Source: Planctomycetota bacterium (lineage in GTDB: Bacteria > Planctomycetota > SZUA-567). Taken from it: 47,474 nt of DNA. Position 1 is the first letter of the stretch. Each line of letters starts with the position of its first letter. The position numbers and the translations under genes are program-made. Location: assembly GCA_031270685.1 (NCBI GenBank), contig JAISXA010000099.1:1-47474 (forward strand). The letters run 5' to 3'. A model generated the notes under the pieces. The model was not told the origin of the DNA and did not search any database. It was given only the letters and a program-made list of their open reading frames with translations. This document shows positions 23,410-30,367 of this stretch, piece by piece.

Positions 23410-25523
23410 TCGGGCATTTCCAGGATCGCGTCCGTCGCCGCCGGCGGCAACAGCGGCTTGACCGCGTTGACGGTCACCAATACGGTGCCGAGGTTGTGGA
23501 GGACGGCAGCCAATCGCGGCGCGATCGCCCCGAACAGGCCGAGGCCGATCAGCAGCGAGTTCATGACCATAATGAAGCCGAATTGGCGGTTGATCCGCTC
23601 CAGCGCGAGGGCCGAAAGTTTGCGCGCGGTCGCGAGGGAGGAAAGCCGCCCGTCCACCAGAACCACCCCCGCAACCTCCTTGGCGATGTCCGCGCCGTCC
23701 TTGAGACTCACGCCGACGTCGGCGGCGGAGAGGGCCGGGGAATCGTTGACGCCGTCGCCGACGAAGACGACTCTGCGGCCGTCGCGCTTCATGGCGTTGA
23801 TCAGGTTGGCCTTGTCGGCCGGCAGCAGGCCGGAACGATATTCGCCGATGCCCAAGGCCGCCGCCACCGCGCCGGCGGTGCGCTCGCCGTCGCCGGTGAG
23901 CATGGTCACGCTTCCCATCCCTTCCGCGGCCAGTTCGGCGAGGGTAGGGGCCGCGTCGTCGCGAATCGGGTCCTCGACCGCCAGCATTCCGACGAGGTTG
24001 CCGTCGTAAGCCAGGTAGAGAAGCGATCTTCCCTTAGCGGCCTCGCTTTCGGCGATGCGGTCGGCTTCCGCCTTTCGGGGCGCGCCGTTGTCGTCGAACA
24101 CGAAATGGTCGCTTCCAACGACGATCCGCCTGCCCTCCAGTATCGAAACGATGCCGTGGGCGAGGATGTATTTCGGTTCGGCGTGGCGTTCGCGGTGGCG
24201 GAGATGCTCCTGCTCCGCCTTCCTCACCACCGCGCGGCCGACCGGATGCGGAAAATGCTCCTCGATGCAGGCGGCGACGCGCAGCACCTCCTTCCGGTCC
24301 CAGCCGTCGAAGGCGGCGACGTCCGCCACCGAGGGCCGGGAATGCGTGAGCGTGCCGGTCTTGTCCAGCGCCAGGGTGTCCGCCAGCGCCAGCGACTCGA
24401 TGTGCTTGCCGCCCTTGATCAGGACGCCGTATTTAACCCCTTCGCGGATGGCGCCCAGGATGGTGAGCGGCGCGGCCATGCGGATGGCGCAGGAATAATC
24501 CACCATCAGCACCGCCGAGGCGCGGACCGGATTGCGGGTCAGCGCCAGCACCGCCAGTGCCAACCCGATGCTGTAAGGCACGAAAGCCTCGGCCATGCGC
24601 TCGGCGCGGGACTGCACCTCCGCCTTCAGGGATTCGGACTCCTCGATGAACTTGACTATGCCTTGAAGGCGGGTTTCCCCGGCCGCTTTTTCCACCCGCA
24701 CGACGAGGGCGCCCTTGTCCACGACCGTTCCGGCGAACACGGTCAATCCGACGCCCTTGTGCGCGGCCTCGCTTTCGCCGGTGAGCGCCGACTGATTCAC
24801 CAGGGCGTCGCCTGCCGCGACCACGCCGTCCACCGGGATGACGCTTCCCGTCTGCGCCACAACCAGGTCGCCGGGCCGGATTTCCGACAGCGGGCGGCGC
24901 ATGTCTCCCCCCGGCGTGCGCACCCAAACCGAATCGATTTTCAGTTCAAGGCTTTCGGCGAGACTGTTCCGGGATTCCTCCCTGGTCCATTCCTCCAATG
25001 CGTCGGCCGCCTTGAACATCCACAGAATGGTGCGTATGGCGGAGAAATCGCGCCGCGCGGCAAGCACCGAGAGGGCGGAGGCGTCGAGGACGGCGATGTC
25101 CAGCCTGCCGCGCACGAGGGATTTCACGCCTTTGAAAACATAAGGCAGGGCCTCGAGAAGTATCAGGCCGTATCGGACGCACGGCGGGAGGATCAGCCGC
25201 CTCACCGCCTGCCAGAAGCCGACCTTGGCGACGGCGCACAAGGTCATCTCGAATAGGGACGGCGGAACTCGGGCATCCAGTCCGAAGCCCTCCCAGTCGG
25301 AAGGTTCGAGAACCTTGAAGAACGCCAGGACTTGCTCCCTCGGCATGATCCGGGAATAGCGCACCAGCATATTCCCGGTCCTGACCGACAGTTCCGCGGA
25401 CAAAATCCCCTCCTGCATCGACAGCAGTTCGCCTATCGCGTCCGCGTTCGCGCGGGTGGGGGGAACGCCGCCGCAATGCACGCGAAGCCGGCCCGGAATG
25501 TCGTGCAGGATTTCATAACGCAT
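23406..25523 (-). CDS. Heavy-metal P-type ATPase (P1B-like, atypical SCA motif)
   Basis: This 705-residue pump has an N-terminal HMA_2-like domain (1-70, no CxxC), then membrane segments, the actuator loop TGES (248-251), DKTGTLT (387-393) with the phosphorylated Asp, the HP locus (HFPHP, 423-427), and the hinge VGDGVNDSPAL. The transmembrane metal motif that reads CPC in Cu/Zn/Cd pumps is here YSCA (343-346), with no proline or second Cys, so the metal is uncertain. The ATG at 25523 has AGGGAAAAG upstream; the longer frame to 25763 overlaps the DUF6110-like gene. It is operonic with the small proteins on both sides. Confidence 0.92.
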   Translation of the reverse strand: MRYEILHDIPGRLRVHCGGVPPTRANADAIGELLSMQEGILSAELSVRTGNMLVRYSRIMPREQVLAFFKVLEPSDWEGFGLDARVPPSLFEMTLCAVAKVGFWQAVRRLILPPCVRYGLILLEALPYVFKGVKSLVRGRLDIAVLDASALSVLAARRDFSAIRTILWMFKAADALEEWTREESRNSLAESLELKIDSVWVRTPGGDMRRPLSEIRPGDLVVAQTGSVIPVDGVVAAGDALVNQSALTGESEAAHKGVGLTVFAGTVVDKGALVVRVEKAAGETRLQGIVKFIEESESLKAEVQSRAERMAEAFVPYSIGLALAVLALTRNPVRASAVLMVDYSCAIRMAAPLTILGAIREGVKYGVLIKGGKHIESLALADTLALDKTGTLTHSRPSVADVAAFDGWDRKEVLRVAACIEEHFPHPVGRAVVRKAEQEHLRHRERHAEPKYILAHGIVSILEGRRIVVGSDHFVFDDNGAPRKAEADRIAESEAAKGRSLLYLAYDGNLVGMLAVEDPIRDDAAPTLAELAAEGMGSVTMLTGDGERTAGAVAAALGIGEYRSGLLPADKANLINAMKRDGRRVVFVGDGVNDSPALSAADVGVSLKDGADIAKEVAGVVLVDGRLSSLATARKLSALALERINRQFGFIMVMNSLLIGLGLFGAIAPRLAAVLHNLGTVLVTVNAVKPLLPPAATDAILEMPE

Positions 25524-25546
25524 GTTTTTCTTTTCCCTGATGAACG

Positions 25547-25777
25547 CTACGCGTCGGCCGCGGTCTCGTTGATATGCTTGGCCTCGGCGACGATGTCTTC
25601 GGCGTGCTCCCTGGTCCTGGCCGCGCAGTCGAGCGCCTTGTCCTTGAGCCGCATTCCCTTGGCGAGCAGGTTCGCCGCCGTCGGCTTCAGTTTTTCCCGG
25701 TTCTTCATGAACAACACGGCGCCAACCGCTCCCAACGCCACGCAACCCAGGCAGTATGCCCAACCTTTTCCCGTCAT
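25547..25777 (-). CDS. DUF6110-like small membrane-anchored protein
   Basis: This 76-residue protein has one N-terminal hydrophobic helix (WAYCLGCVALGAVGAVLFM) followed by a charged helical tail (KPTAANLLAKGMRLKDKALD, then EHAEDIVAEAKHINE). The pattern of one glycine-rich helix, then lysine-rich segment, then ending in DI-x-AEAK-x-IN, is what I recall for DUF6110, a family often seen beside metal P-type ATPases. TAAGGAGACGAAC before ATG 25777 is a strong ribosome site. It lies 23 bp before the ATPase and is the first gene of the operon. Its role is unknown; an accessory or subunit of the pump is plausible. Confidence 0.78.
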   Translation of the reverse strand: MTGKGWAYCLGCVALGAVGAVLFMKNREKLKPTAANLLAKGMRLKDKALDCAARTREHAEDIVAEAKHINETAADA

Positions 25778-25911
25778 GTTCGTCTCCTTAAAATATCCTA
25801 AAATATCCTTTGCGCCCGCTGTTTGCGACAAAAGCATGTTCGGGCCGGTTTCGCGCTTCTCCCGCGTCGTGTTCCCGGTCCGAACCGGCCCGCCTCGCGC
25901 CTCAGGACGAC

Positions 25912-25940
25912 TACTGTACAGTATAATCCCCCATTGTCAA
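25912..25940 (-). promoter_or_regulatory. Predicted promoter with overlapping palindrome for the metal-ATPase operon
   Basis: On the minus strand TTGACA (25940-25935) is followed by 16 bp and TACAGT (25918-25913), which lies in the perfect 12-bp palindrome TACTGTACAGTA (25912-25923). A repressor there would block the -10, fitting metal-responsive control. The leader to ATG 25777 is about 130 nt. The rest of 25941-26138 is AT-rich with no gene seen. Confidence 0.5.
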
Positions 25941-26138
25941 AGGAGTTGGAGTTGTGAAACAGGTAAAAAAAAACGCAACCTCTTTTCTGGCCGGCAGTAA
26001 AAAACATCATTTTCAACGCTTTTTTTATAGTTTTAACTTTGAAACAACATGCGGATACGCCCTTATAGAAACGCACCCGCCAACGCATCGGTCGTCCGCA
26101 CCACTTGTTTTATAACTAAAACATTATTATTTCGTCAA

Positions 26139-26334
26139 GTGGACTTTTGGAGAAAATCGGGCCAACCGCCGCCCGATTTCATCCAAAGATGTTACTGTTT
26201 ACGGATCAACGGGTTGATTTTTCATCAGGTTGGGCGATACCGCCGTCCAGGTAATAATTCCCAACGGAAAATGGAACCCCGGGAAACTTTGGAGAGAATC
26301 AAACGGCGGTTTGTTTGATTCTCTCCAAAAGTTG
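26139..26334 (-). repeat. Family B repeat, near-full copy B3 (inverted)
   Basis: It begins GTGGACTTTTGGAGAAAATC and ends GATTCTCTCCAAAAGTTG. Read on the minus strand it runs like B1 and B2. Loop I is AAACCGCC and loop II GGCGGTTG. The central pairing reads GTTGGG/CCCAAC where B1 and B2 have GTCGGG/CCCGAC. Its end is 4 bp from the nitroreductase stop codon. Confidence 0.88.
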
Positions 26335-26338
26335 GCTG

Positions 26339-26923
26339 TCATCCAACCACTTTAATGCGGTTCTCCTTGCGCGGCTTCGCTTTCGGCGGTTCCGTGGCGG
26401 CATAGCCGAGTACGACGAACGCCTTTGCTTGGTGGTGTTCGTCAACGCCCCATTTTTTTTGCAGCCGCTTGCCAAACACAGTTTCAAAGGTATCTTCCGC
26501 CCGCATTATCATGCAGGAACCGATGCCAAGCGAATGCGCGGCCAGCATGATATTTTCCGCCGCGACGCAGCAGTCGGCGGCGGCGTACAAAAAGTTTTTC
26601 ACGCCGAACAGGGTTATGACCGTTGGCGCGCCGTACAATCCATCGGTTATTGCCGGGTCATCGGCAATGCTCGGCTGCTCCTTTGAAATACAGGCGGCGG
26701 ACGCGGACATTCTTCCGTGAAAGAAAGAGCGATTGATTTTCCCAAGCTCCGCATTGATTTCACGACTTTGGCAGGCTACCATAATCACGCCCTGCCGTCC
26801 CCCGGCGCACGGGGCATATAAGCCCGCTTCAAGGATAAGGTCCAAATCCCCGCGGCGCACCTGCTTAGGCTTGTACTTGCGGATGCTGCGGCGTTCCAAT
26901 ATATTTTCGACAATGGCATTCAT
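26339..26923 (-). CDS. Nitroreductase-family flavoprotein of the RiPP locus
   Basis: This 194-residue FMN-type nitroreductase has the N-terminal phosphate-binding block ERRSIRKYKP (residues 10-19), the QGVIMVAC strand, and the C-terminal LGIGSCMI and VVLGYAATEP blocks. Family members reduce or oxidise small molecules or peptides with FMN and NAD(P)H. It starts 12 bp after the radical SAM stop in the same direction, so it probably acts on the same peptide or its precursor; flavin dehydrogenases of this fold make azolines into azoles in some RiPPs. It could also be a general reductase carried by the operon. The ribosome site (GGGAAA) is modest. Confidence 0.85.
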   Translation of the reverse strand: MNAIVENILERRSIRKYKPKQVRRGDLDLILEAGLYAPCAGGRQGVIMVACQSREINAELGKINRSFFHGRMSASAACISKEQPSIADDPAITDGLYGAPTVITLFGVKNFLYAAADCCVAAENIMLAAHSLGIGSCMIMRAEDTFETVFGKRLQKKWGVDEHHQAKAFVVLGYAATEPPKAKPRKENRIKVVG

Positions 26924-26935
26924 CGTGGTTTCCCG

Positions 26936-27982
26936 CTATATGACTTTTTTCCAACATTGCGGATCCGCGCCGTATGAATTGTGCGTATACCCATGCGCCA
27001 CGGCGGGACAACCCCGGCAGAAGCGCAACAGTTCGCACTTTGCGCACTTCTCGAATTTCCCGAAATCGCGATATTTGTCCATTTTATCGCCGACGAAAAC
27101 GGCGGAGAGCCTGTCGGCAAACACGTTTCCGACCACGCTGTCCATGCGGCGGCAAGCGTAGACATCGCCGTTCGGAACTATGGTCAAGTGGGAAATCCCG
27201 CAATTGCACCCGTCGTAAATCATTTGGTCGTGCAAGCCGCCGGGAATCCGGAAAAAACCTTTTTCGTGCAGATAGAGCGTCCACAAATGGTCTTTGAGAT
27301 TGAACGTCGTGCCGCCGTCCTTGTATCGTTCAAATCTGTCCCAACACACGTCAAGCAGGGCGCGATATTCGTCCGGTTCGATATGCGCACTTTTTTTGAA
27401 GGAGGTAGGGCAGTAACGGGCGAACGCGAACACGTCCGCATGGTGCGCCACTGCGATGTCGATGATCGCCGGAACCTCGGCAATGTTTACGCCGGAAACG
27501 GTCGTCATTATTGCGCTTCTGATACCCGCCCCGCGGATAACGGCGATTTTTTCAAGCGTGGCATCGAACGCCCCTCGCCTGCGGATTTTGTCGTGAGTGT
27601 TCCTAAGTCCGTCAATGGAAAGTTGATACCGCTCACAACCGCAATCCTTCAACCTCTTGCACGCTTCATCGGTGAGATGAAACGGGTTCCCCAAAATGGA
27701 AAACGCGATTTCCTTCTCTTTGAGAAACGAAAGCAGTCGCCAAAAATCCTTGTGCAAAATCGGGTCGCCGCCCGTAATATAGAAGTACGGAACGCGCTCG
27801 AGCCGACCGCACATTTCCTCGCAGTTTTCCAAAACCGAAAGCATATTGTCCCACGACATTTCGCGGAGCGGTATGCCGTTATCCCTCGAAAAAATATAGC
27901 AATGCTTACAGCGTTGGTCGCAATTGTCGGTCAGGTGCCATTGGAAGGCGAAATATTTATCCAAAATCGATCCCGCTTTCAT
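26936..27982 (-). CDS. Radical SAM/SPASM peptide maturase, ACGX-type RiPP system
   Basis: This 348-residue protein has the radical SAM motif CDQRCKHC (Cys 21, 25, 28), then FYITGGDP, and a C-terminal SPASM-type auxiliary cluster region (CNCGISHLTIVPNGDVYACRR in parts, then CAKCELLRFCRGCPA). SPASM maturases cross-link Cys or other residues of RiPP precursors. It starts 55 bp after a Cys-rich repeat peptide, its presumed substrate. The open frame reaches 28123, but that runs back into the precursor gene with low-complexity sequence, so I chose ATG 27982. Its GGGGA ribosome site is in the 3' arm of a hairpin. The ACGX-system name is recalled from radical SAM/SPASM family descriptions, not checked. 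Confidence 0.9.
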   Translation of the reverse strand: MKAGSILDKYFAFQWHLTDNCDQRCKHCYIFSRDNGIPLREMSWDNMLSVLENCEEMCGRLERVPYFYITGGDPILHKDFWRLLSFLKEKEIAFSILGNPFHLTDEACKRLKDCGCERYQLSIDGLRNTHDKIRRRGAFDATLEKIAVIRGAGIRSAIMTTVSGVNIAEVPAIIDIAVAHHADVFAFARYCPTSFKKSAHIEPDEYRALLDVCWDRFERYKDGGTTFNLKDHLWTLYLHEKGFFRIPGGLHDQMIYDGCNCGISHLTIVPNGDVYACRRMDSVVGNVFADRLSAVFVGDKMDKYRDFGKFEKCAKCELLRFCRGCPAVAHGYTHNSYGADPQCWKKVI

Positions 27983-27991
27983 AGGGTGGCA

Positions 27992-28023
27992 TTCCCCGAT
28001 TGGAGTTTCCCCCAATCGGGGAA
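27992..28023 (-). promoter_or_regulatory. Intercistronic hairpin masking the maturase ribosome site
   Basis: A perfect 12-bp stem, TTCCCCGATTGG with CCAATCGGGGAA, closes an 8-nt loop between the precursor stop (28038) and the maturase ATG (27982). The 3' arm on the minus strand holds GGGGA, the only plausible ribosome site of the maturase. No T run follows. It probably keeps enzyme translation below peptide translation, or protects the precursor mRNA 3' end. Confidence 0.7.
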
Positions 28024-28037
28024 CTGTTGCCTGCCGT

Positions 28038-28313
28038 TTACTTTTGGTCGCTTGCGCCGCAAGCTGAACCACAGGCGCTTGGTTTCGATTTTTCCTTCGG
28101 CGGTTCGGCGGGTTTGTCGTCACCAGTTCCGCAAGCTGAACCGCAGGCGCCCGGGTTCGGCGGTTCGGCGGGTTTGTCGTCGCCCGCGCCGCAGGACGAG
28201 CCGCAAGAAGCGGCCTCCGCCATTGCGGGACACAGGTAGCTTTGTGCGCTTTTGATTGCGGAAAAGGCGCTTGCCCTGTTCGCCCAGTCGTTGAGTACGT
28301 TGAGTTTGCTCAT
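28038..28313 (-). CDS. Cys-rich RiPP precursor peptide with three ACGX-type repeat units
   Basis: This 91-residue peptide has a leader-like N-terminus (MSKLNVLNDWANRASAFSAI, residues 1-20) and a core with seven Cys at 28, 37, 41, 57, 61, 81 and 85. Three units recur: SCGSSCG (36-42), ACGSACG (56-62) and ACGSACG (80-86). They are separated by linkers AGDDKPAEPPNPG and TGDDKPAEPPKEKSKPS. It should be modified by the radical SAM enzyme downstream. The GGAGGAAAG site 3 bp before ATG 28313 is very strong and fixes the start; a longer open frame reaches 28400. It is the first gene of precursor-maturase-nitroreductase. The final product and whether the leader is removed are unknown. Confidence 0.88.
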   Translation of the reverse strand: MSKLNVLNDWANRASAFSAIKSAQSYLCPAMAEAASCGSSCGAGDDKPAEPPNPGACGSACGTGDDKPAEPPKEKSKPSACGSACGASDQK

Positions 28314-28460
28314 TTGCTTTCCTCCGCTGTATGGTGATTTATTGTAGAAACGAGATACGTATCCCGCTTTCATGGTTCGAATTTCGCGATCATTCATCAT
28401 CGCCGCCCCTCTTCAGCGCCTCGCGGTTTTTAATTTTGCAAATAACAATCCGCATGAAAA

Positions 28461-28500
28461 GTACGCACCTTTTTATTGGGTAAGTCACCTTTTTGTTAGT
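28461..28500. promoter_or_regulatory. Candidate operator: 20-bp-period direct repeats
   Basis: CACCTTTTT occurs at 28466-28474 and again at 28486-28494, each flanked by similar sequence (GTACG before the first, TAAGT before the second, and TTAG after). The 20-bp period is two helical turns. It lies about 150 bp upstream of the precursor start. HxlR-family sites often have T-rich centres with GTAAG/CTTAC arms, so the divergent HxlR protein is the natural candidate to bind here. Confidence 0.5.
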
Positions 28501-28639
28501 TTTCAGGAATCATGCGGGTTTAGGGCGGTGTTTTTTTTGCGCCCGGCAGACTATTGCGGGAAGGCAAACAAGCCTCCGCTCGCTTTCCCGCGAAGCCGAC
28601 TCACGAAAATCTTGTTATATCAATTTGATATGTTATGCT

Positions 28640-28772
28640 CTGGACTTTTGCAAATTGGACATTCAAACCGCCGAAGGCCCAATTGGTAAAACCACGATCC
28701 TTGCGGTACAAGCGTTTTCGATTTTCGCAAAGCGGCGATTGGCGGTTTAATCGCCACTTTGCAAAACTTCAG
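28640..28772 (+). repeat. Family A two-hairpin repeat, copy A4
   Basis: This 133-bp copy has hairpin I (CAAATTGGACATTC, loop AAACCGCC), the core CACGATCCTTGCGGTACAAG, hairpin II (GCAAAGCGGCGATT, loop GGCGGTTT, AATCGCCACTTTGC), and the end AAAACTTCAG. The two loops are perfect reverse complements. It ends 34 bp before the HxlR start codon, and TATACT just after it could be a -10. Confidence 0.87.
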
Positions 28773-28806
28773 TTATACTATTGGAAGTATTGGGGGATAA
28801 CCGGCC

Positions 28807-29166
28807 ATGATCGCCAAGAAAGATCTTCCCGCTTGCCCGGTGGCCACGACTGTGGAAATTATCGGGAGCAAATGGAAGTTGCTTATCCTGCGGGATATTC
28901 TCGCGGGGCCGAAGCGTTTTGGAGAACTTCGGAAAAGCCTCGGCGGCATCAGCCAAAAAGTGCTGACCGACAGCCTGCGGACAATGGAGCGGGACGGGAT
29001 AGTCACCCGCACCGTCTACCCCGAAGTGCCGCCGCGCGTCGAGTACGCCCTGAGCGAACTGGGCGAATCAATGCGCCCGATCATTTACGCGATGGAGAAC
29101 TGGGGGCTGGAATATAAATCCCTCGCGGAATCGGGCGTCAACGCTGGCAAGATCCAATCGCCGTAA
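28807..29166 (+). CDS. HxlR-family transcriptional regulator
   Basis: This 119-residue winged-helix protein has the HxlR pattern CPVATTVEIIGSKWKLLILRD (read in parts), GPKRFGELRKSLGGISQKVLTDSLRTMERDGIV in parts, and the wing VYPEVPPRVEYALSELG. The conserved Cys at residue 10 is often the redox or electrophile sensor in this family. It diverges from the RiPP operon and so probably controls it. It is convergent with the first transsulfuration gene, 17 bp from stop to stop. The weak GGGGGAT precedes ATG 28807. Confidence 0.93.
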   Translation: MIAKKDLPACPVATTVEIIGSKWKLLILRDILAGPKRFGELRKSLGGISQKVLTDSLRTMERDGIVTRTVYPEVPPRVEYALSELGESMRPIIYAMENWGLEYKSLAESGVNAGKIQSP

Positions 29167-29183
29167 GGACAAAGCGTTTCAAG

Positions 29184-30338
29184 TCAACCCCTCTTCCGCC
29201 CGGCTTCGCGAAACGCCTGGAGGATGTCCGTTAGTAAATCCTCGCCCGATTCCAGACCGACCGACATGCGGACCAGCCCTTCGGATATGCCCCGCAACTC
29301 CCGTTCCTCCGGGGGCATGGACGCGTGCGACATGGTCGCGGGATGGGTGACGATGGTTTCCACCCCGCCCAGACTGACCGCCAGGAGCGGCAACCGCAGC
29401 CGGCGAAGAAACTCCATCGTCATCCCTTCCTCCGCCAGTTCGAAAGACAGAACCGCGCCGCCGCCCGACGCCTGCCGCGCATGGATCTCCCGGCCGGGAT
29501 GTCCGGGCAGGCCGGGGTAGTGAACCTTTTTCACTTCCGGAAGCGCCGCCAACCGCTCCGCCAGCCAGTGCGCCGTTTTCTGCCCGGTCTCCAGCCTTGC
29601 GGCCAGGGTCTTGAGCCCGCGCAGAAGCAGCCACGAATCCTGCACGCCCAGGACGGCGCCAAAGGCGTTTTGGATGAATTTCAGCCGGTCGCCCAATTCG
29701 GCGCCGCGGGCGACGACCGCTCCGGCGAGAAGGTCCGAATGCCCGTTCAGGAACTTGGTGGCGCTGTGGACGACCAGGTCGAAACCGTGTTCCAGGGGAC
29801 GCTGCAAGTACGGCGTGGTGAAGGTGCCGTCGGCGATGGTCAGCAGACCGCGCTCGCGCGCGATGGCCGCCGTCGCCGCCAGATCGGTTATGCGCAGGAA
29901 CGGGTTTGAAGGCGTTTCGATGAATATGGCCCTGGTGGCCGGTTCGACCGCCGCCCGGATATTCGCCGCGTCCGTGGTGTCGACAAACGTCGTCCTGAGC
30001 CCCCAGCGCGAAAACAGCCGGTCGAGAACCCGGAAGGTGCCTCCGTACACGTCCCTGCCGACGACCAGATGATCGCCCGGCCGGAACAGCAGCAACGCCG
30101 AGGAGGTCGCCGCCATGCCGGAGGCGAAGGCCAATCCGGCCGCTCCGCCCTCGAGTTCGGCCAACGCCTTTTCCAGCGCTTCGCGCGTGGGATTGCCGCT
30201 GCGGACATAGTCGTAGCGTCCGTGGCGTTCCGGGTCGTTCTGGGAATAGGTCGACGCCTGATAGAGGGGAACGCTCGACGCTCCGGTCGCGGGGTCCCTG
30301 TCGATTCCGGCATGAACGATTCGGGTGTTGATATCCAT
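29184..30338 (-). CDS. Cys/Met-metabolism PLP enzyme (cystathionine beta/gamma-lyase-like)
   Basis: This 384-residue fold-type I PLP enzyme has SGNPTREALEKALAELEGG, the cofactor-stacking region FASGMAATS, DVYGGTFRVLD, and the PLP lysine in VHSATKFLNGHSD. It closes with the substrate-binding region SLGGVETIVTHPATMSH. The family includes cystathionine lyases and synthases; reaction type cannot be decided by motif. As the second of a tandem with 30368, like the Bacillus metI-metC arrangement, it may be the beta-lyase making homocysteine, or a cysteine desulfhydrase feeding sulfide to the divergent sulfur-transfer genes. Gene order is upstream PLP gene, 29-bp gap, this gene. Confidence 0.9.
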   Translation of the reverse strand: MDINTRIVHAGIDRDPATGASSVPLYQASTYSQNDPERHGRYDYVRSGNPTREALEKALAELEGGAAGLAFASGMAATSSALLLFRPGDHLVVGRDVYGGTFRVLDRLFSRWGLRTTFVDTTDAANIRAAVEPATRAIFIETPSNPFLRITDLAATAAIARERGLLTIADGTFTTPYLQRPLEHGFDLVVHSATKFLNGHSDLLAGAVVARGAELGDRLKFIQNAFGAVLGVQDSWLLLRGLKTLAARLETGQKTAHWLAERLAALPEVKKVHYPGLPGHPGREIHARQASGGGAVLSFELAEEGMTMEFLRRLRLPLLAVSLGGVETIVTHPATMSHASMPPEERELRGISEGLVRMSVGLESGEDLLTDILQAFREAGRKRG

Positions 30339-30367
30339 GCTTCCGCTCCTGTGACAGATTTCGGCCC

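Larger units (their letters stand above)
28314..28806. other. Divergent regulatory region between the RiPP operon and the HxlR gene
   Basis: This 493-bp stretch has no convincing gene. It contains a small in-frame upstream start region (28340-28400), a pair of direct repeats (28461-28500), an AT-rich part likely to hold the precursor promoter, and family A repeat A4 (28640-28772) just before the HxlR gene. A 105-residue open frame at 28372-28689 on the plus strand has no ribosome site and crosses these elements. Confidence 0.65.

Noticed and set aside
27983-28123. Longer N-terminus for the radical SAM maturase
   Set aside because: It would overlap the precursor gene, add 47 low-complexity residues, and lacks a ribosome site.
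28372-28689. 105-residue plus-strand open frame between the RiPP operon and the HxlR gene
   Set aside because: It has no ribosome site and crosses the candidate operator and repeat A4; composition looks non-coding.
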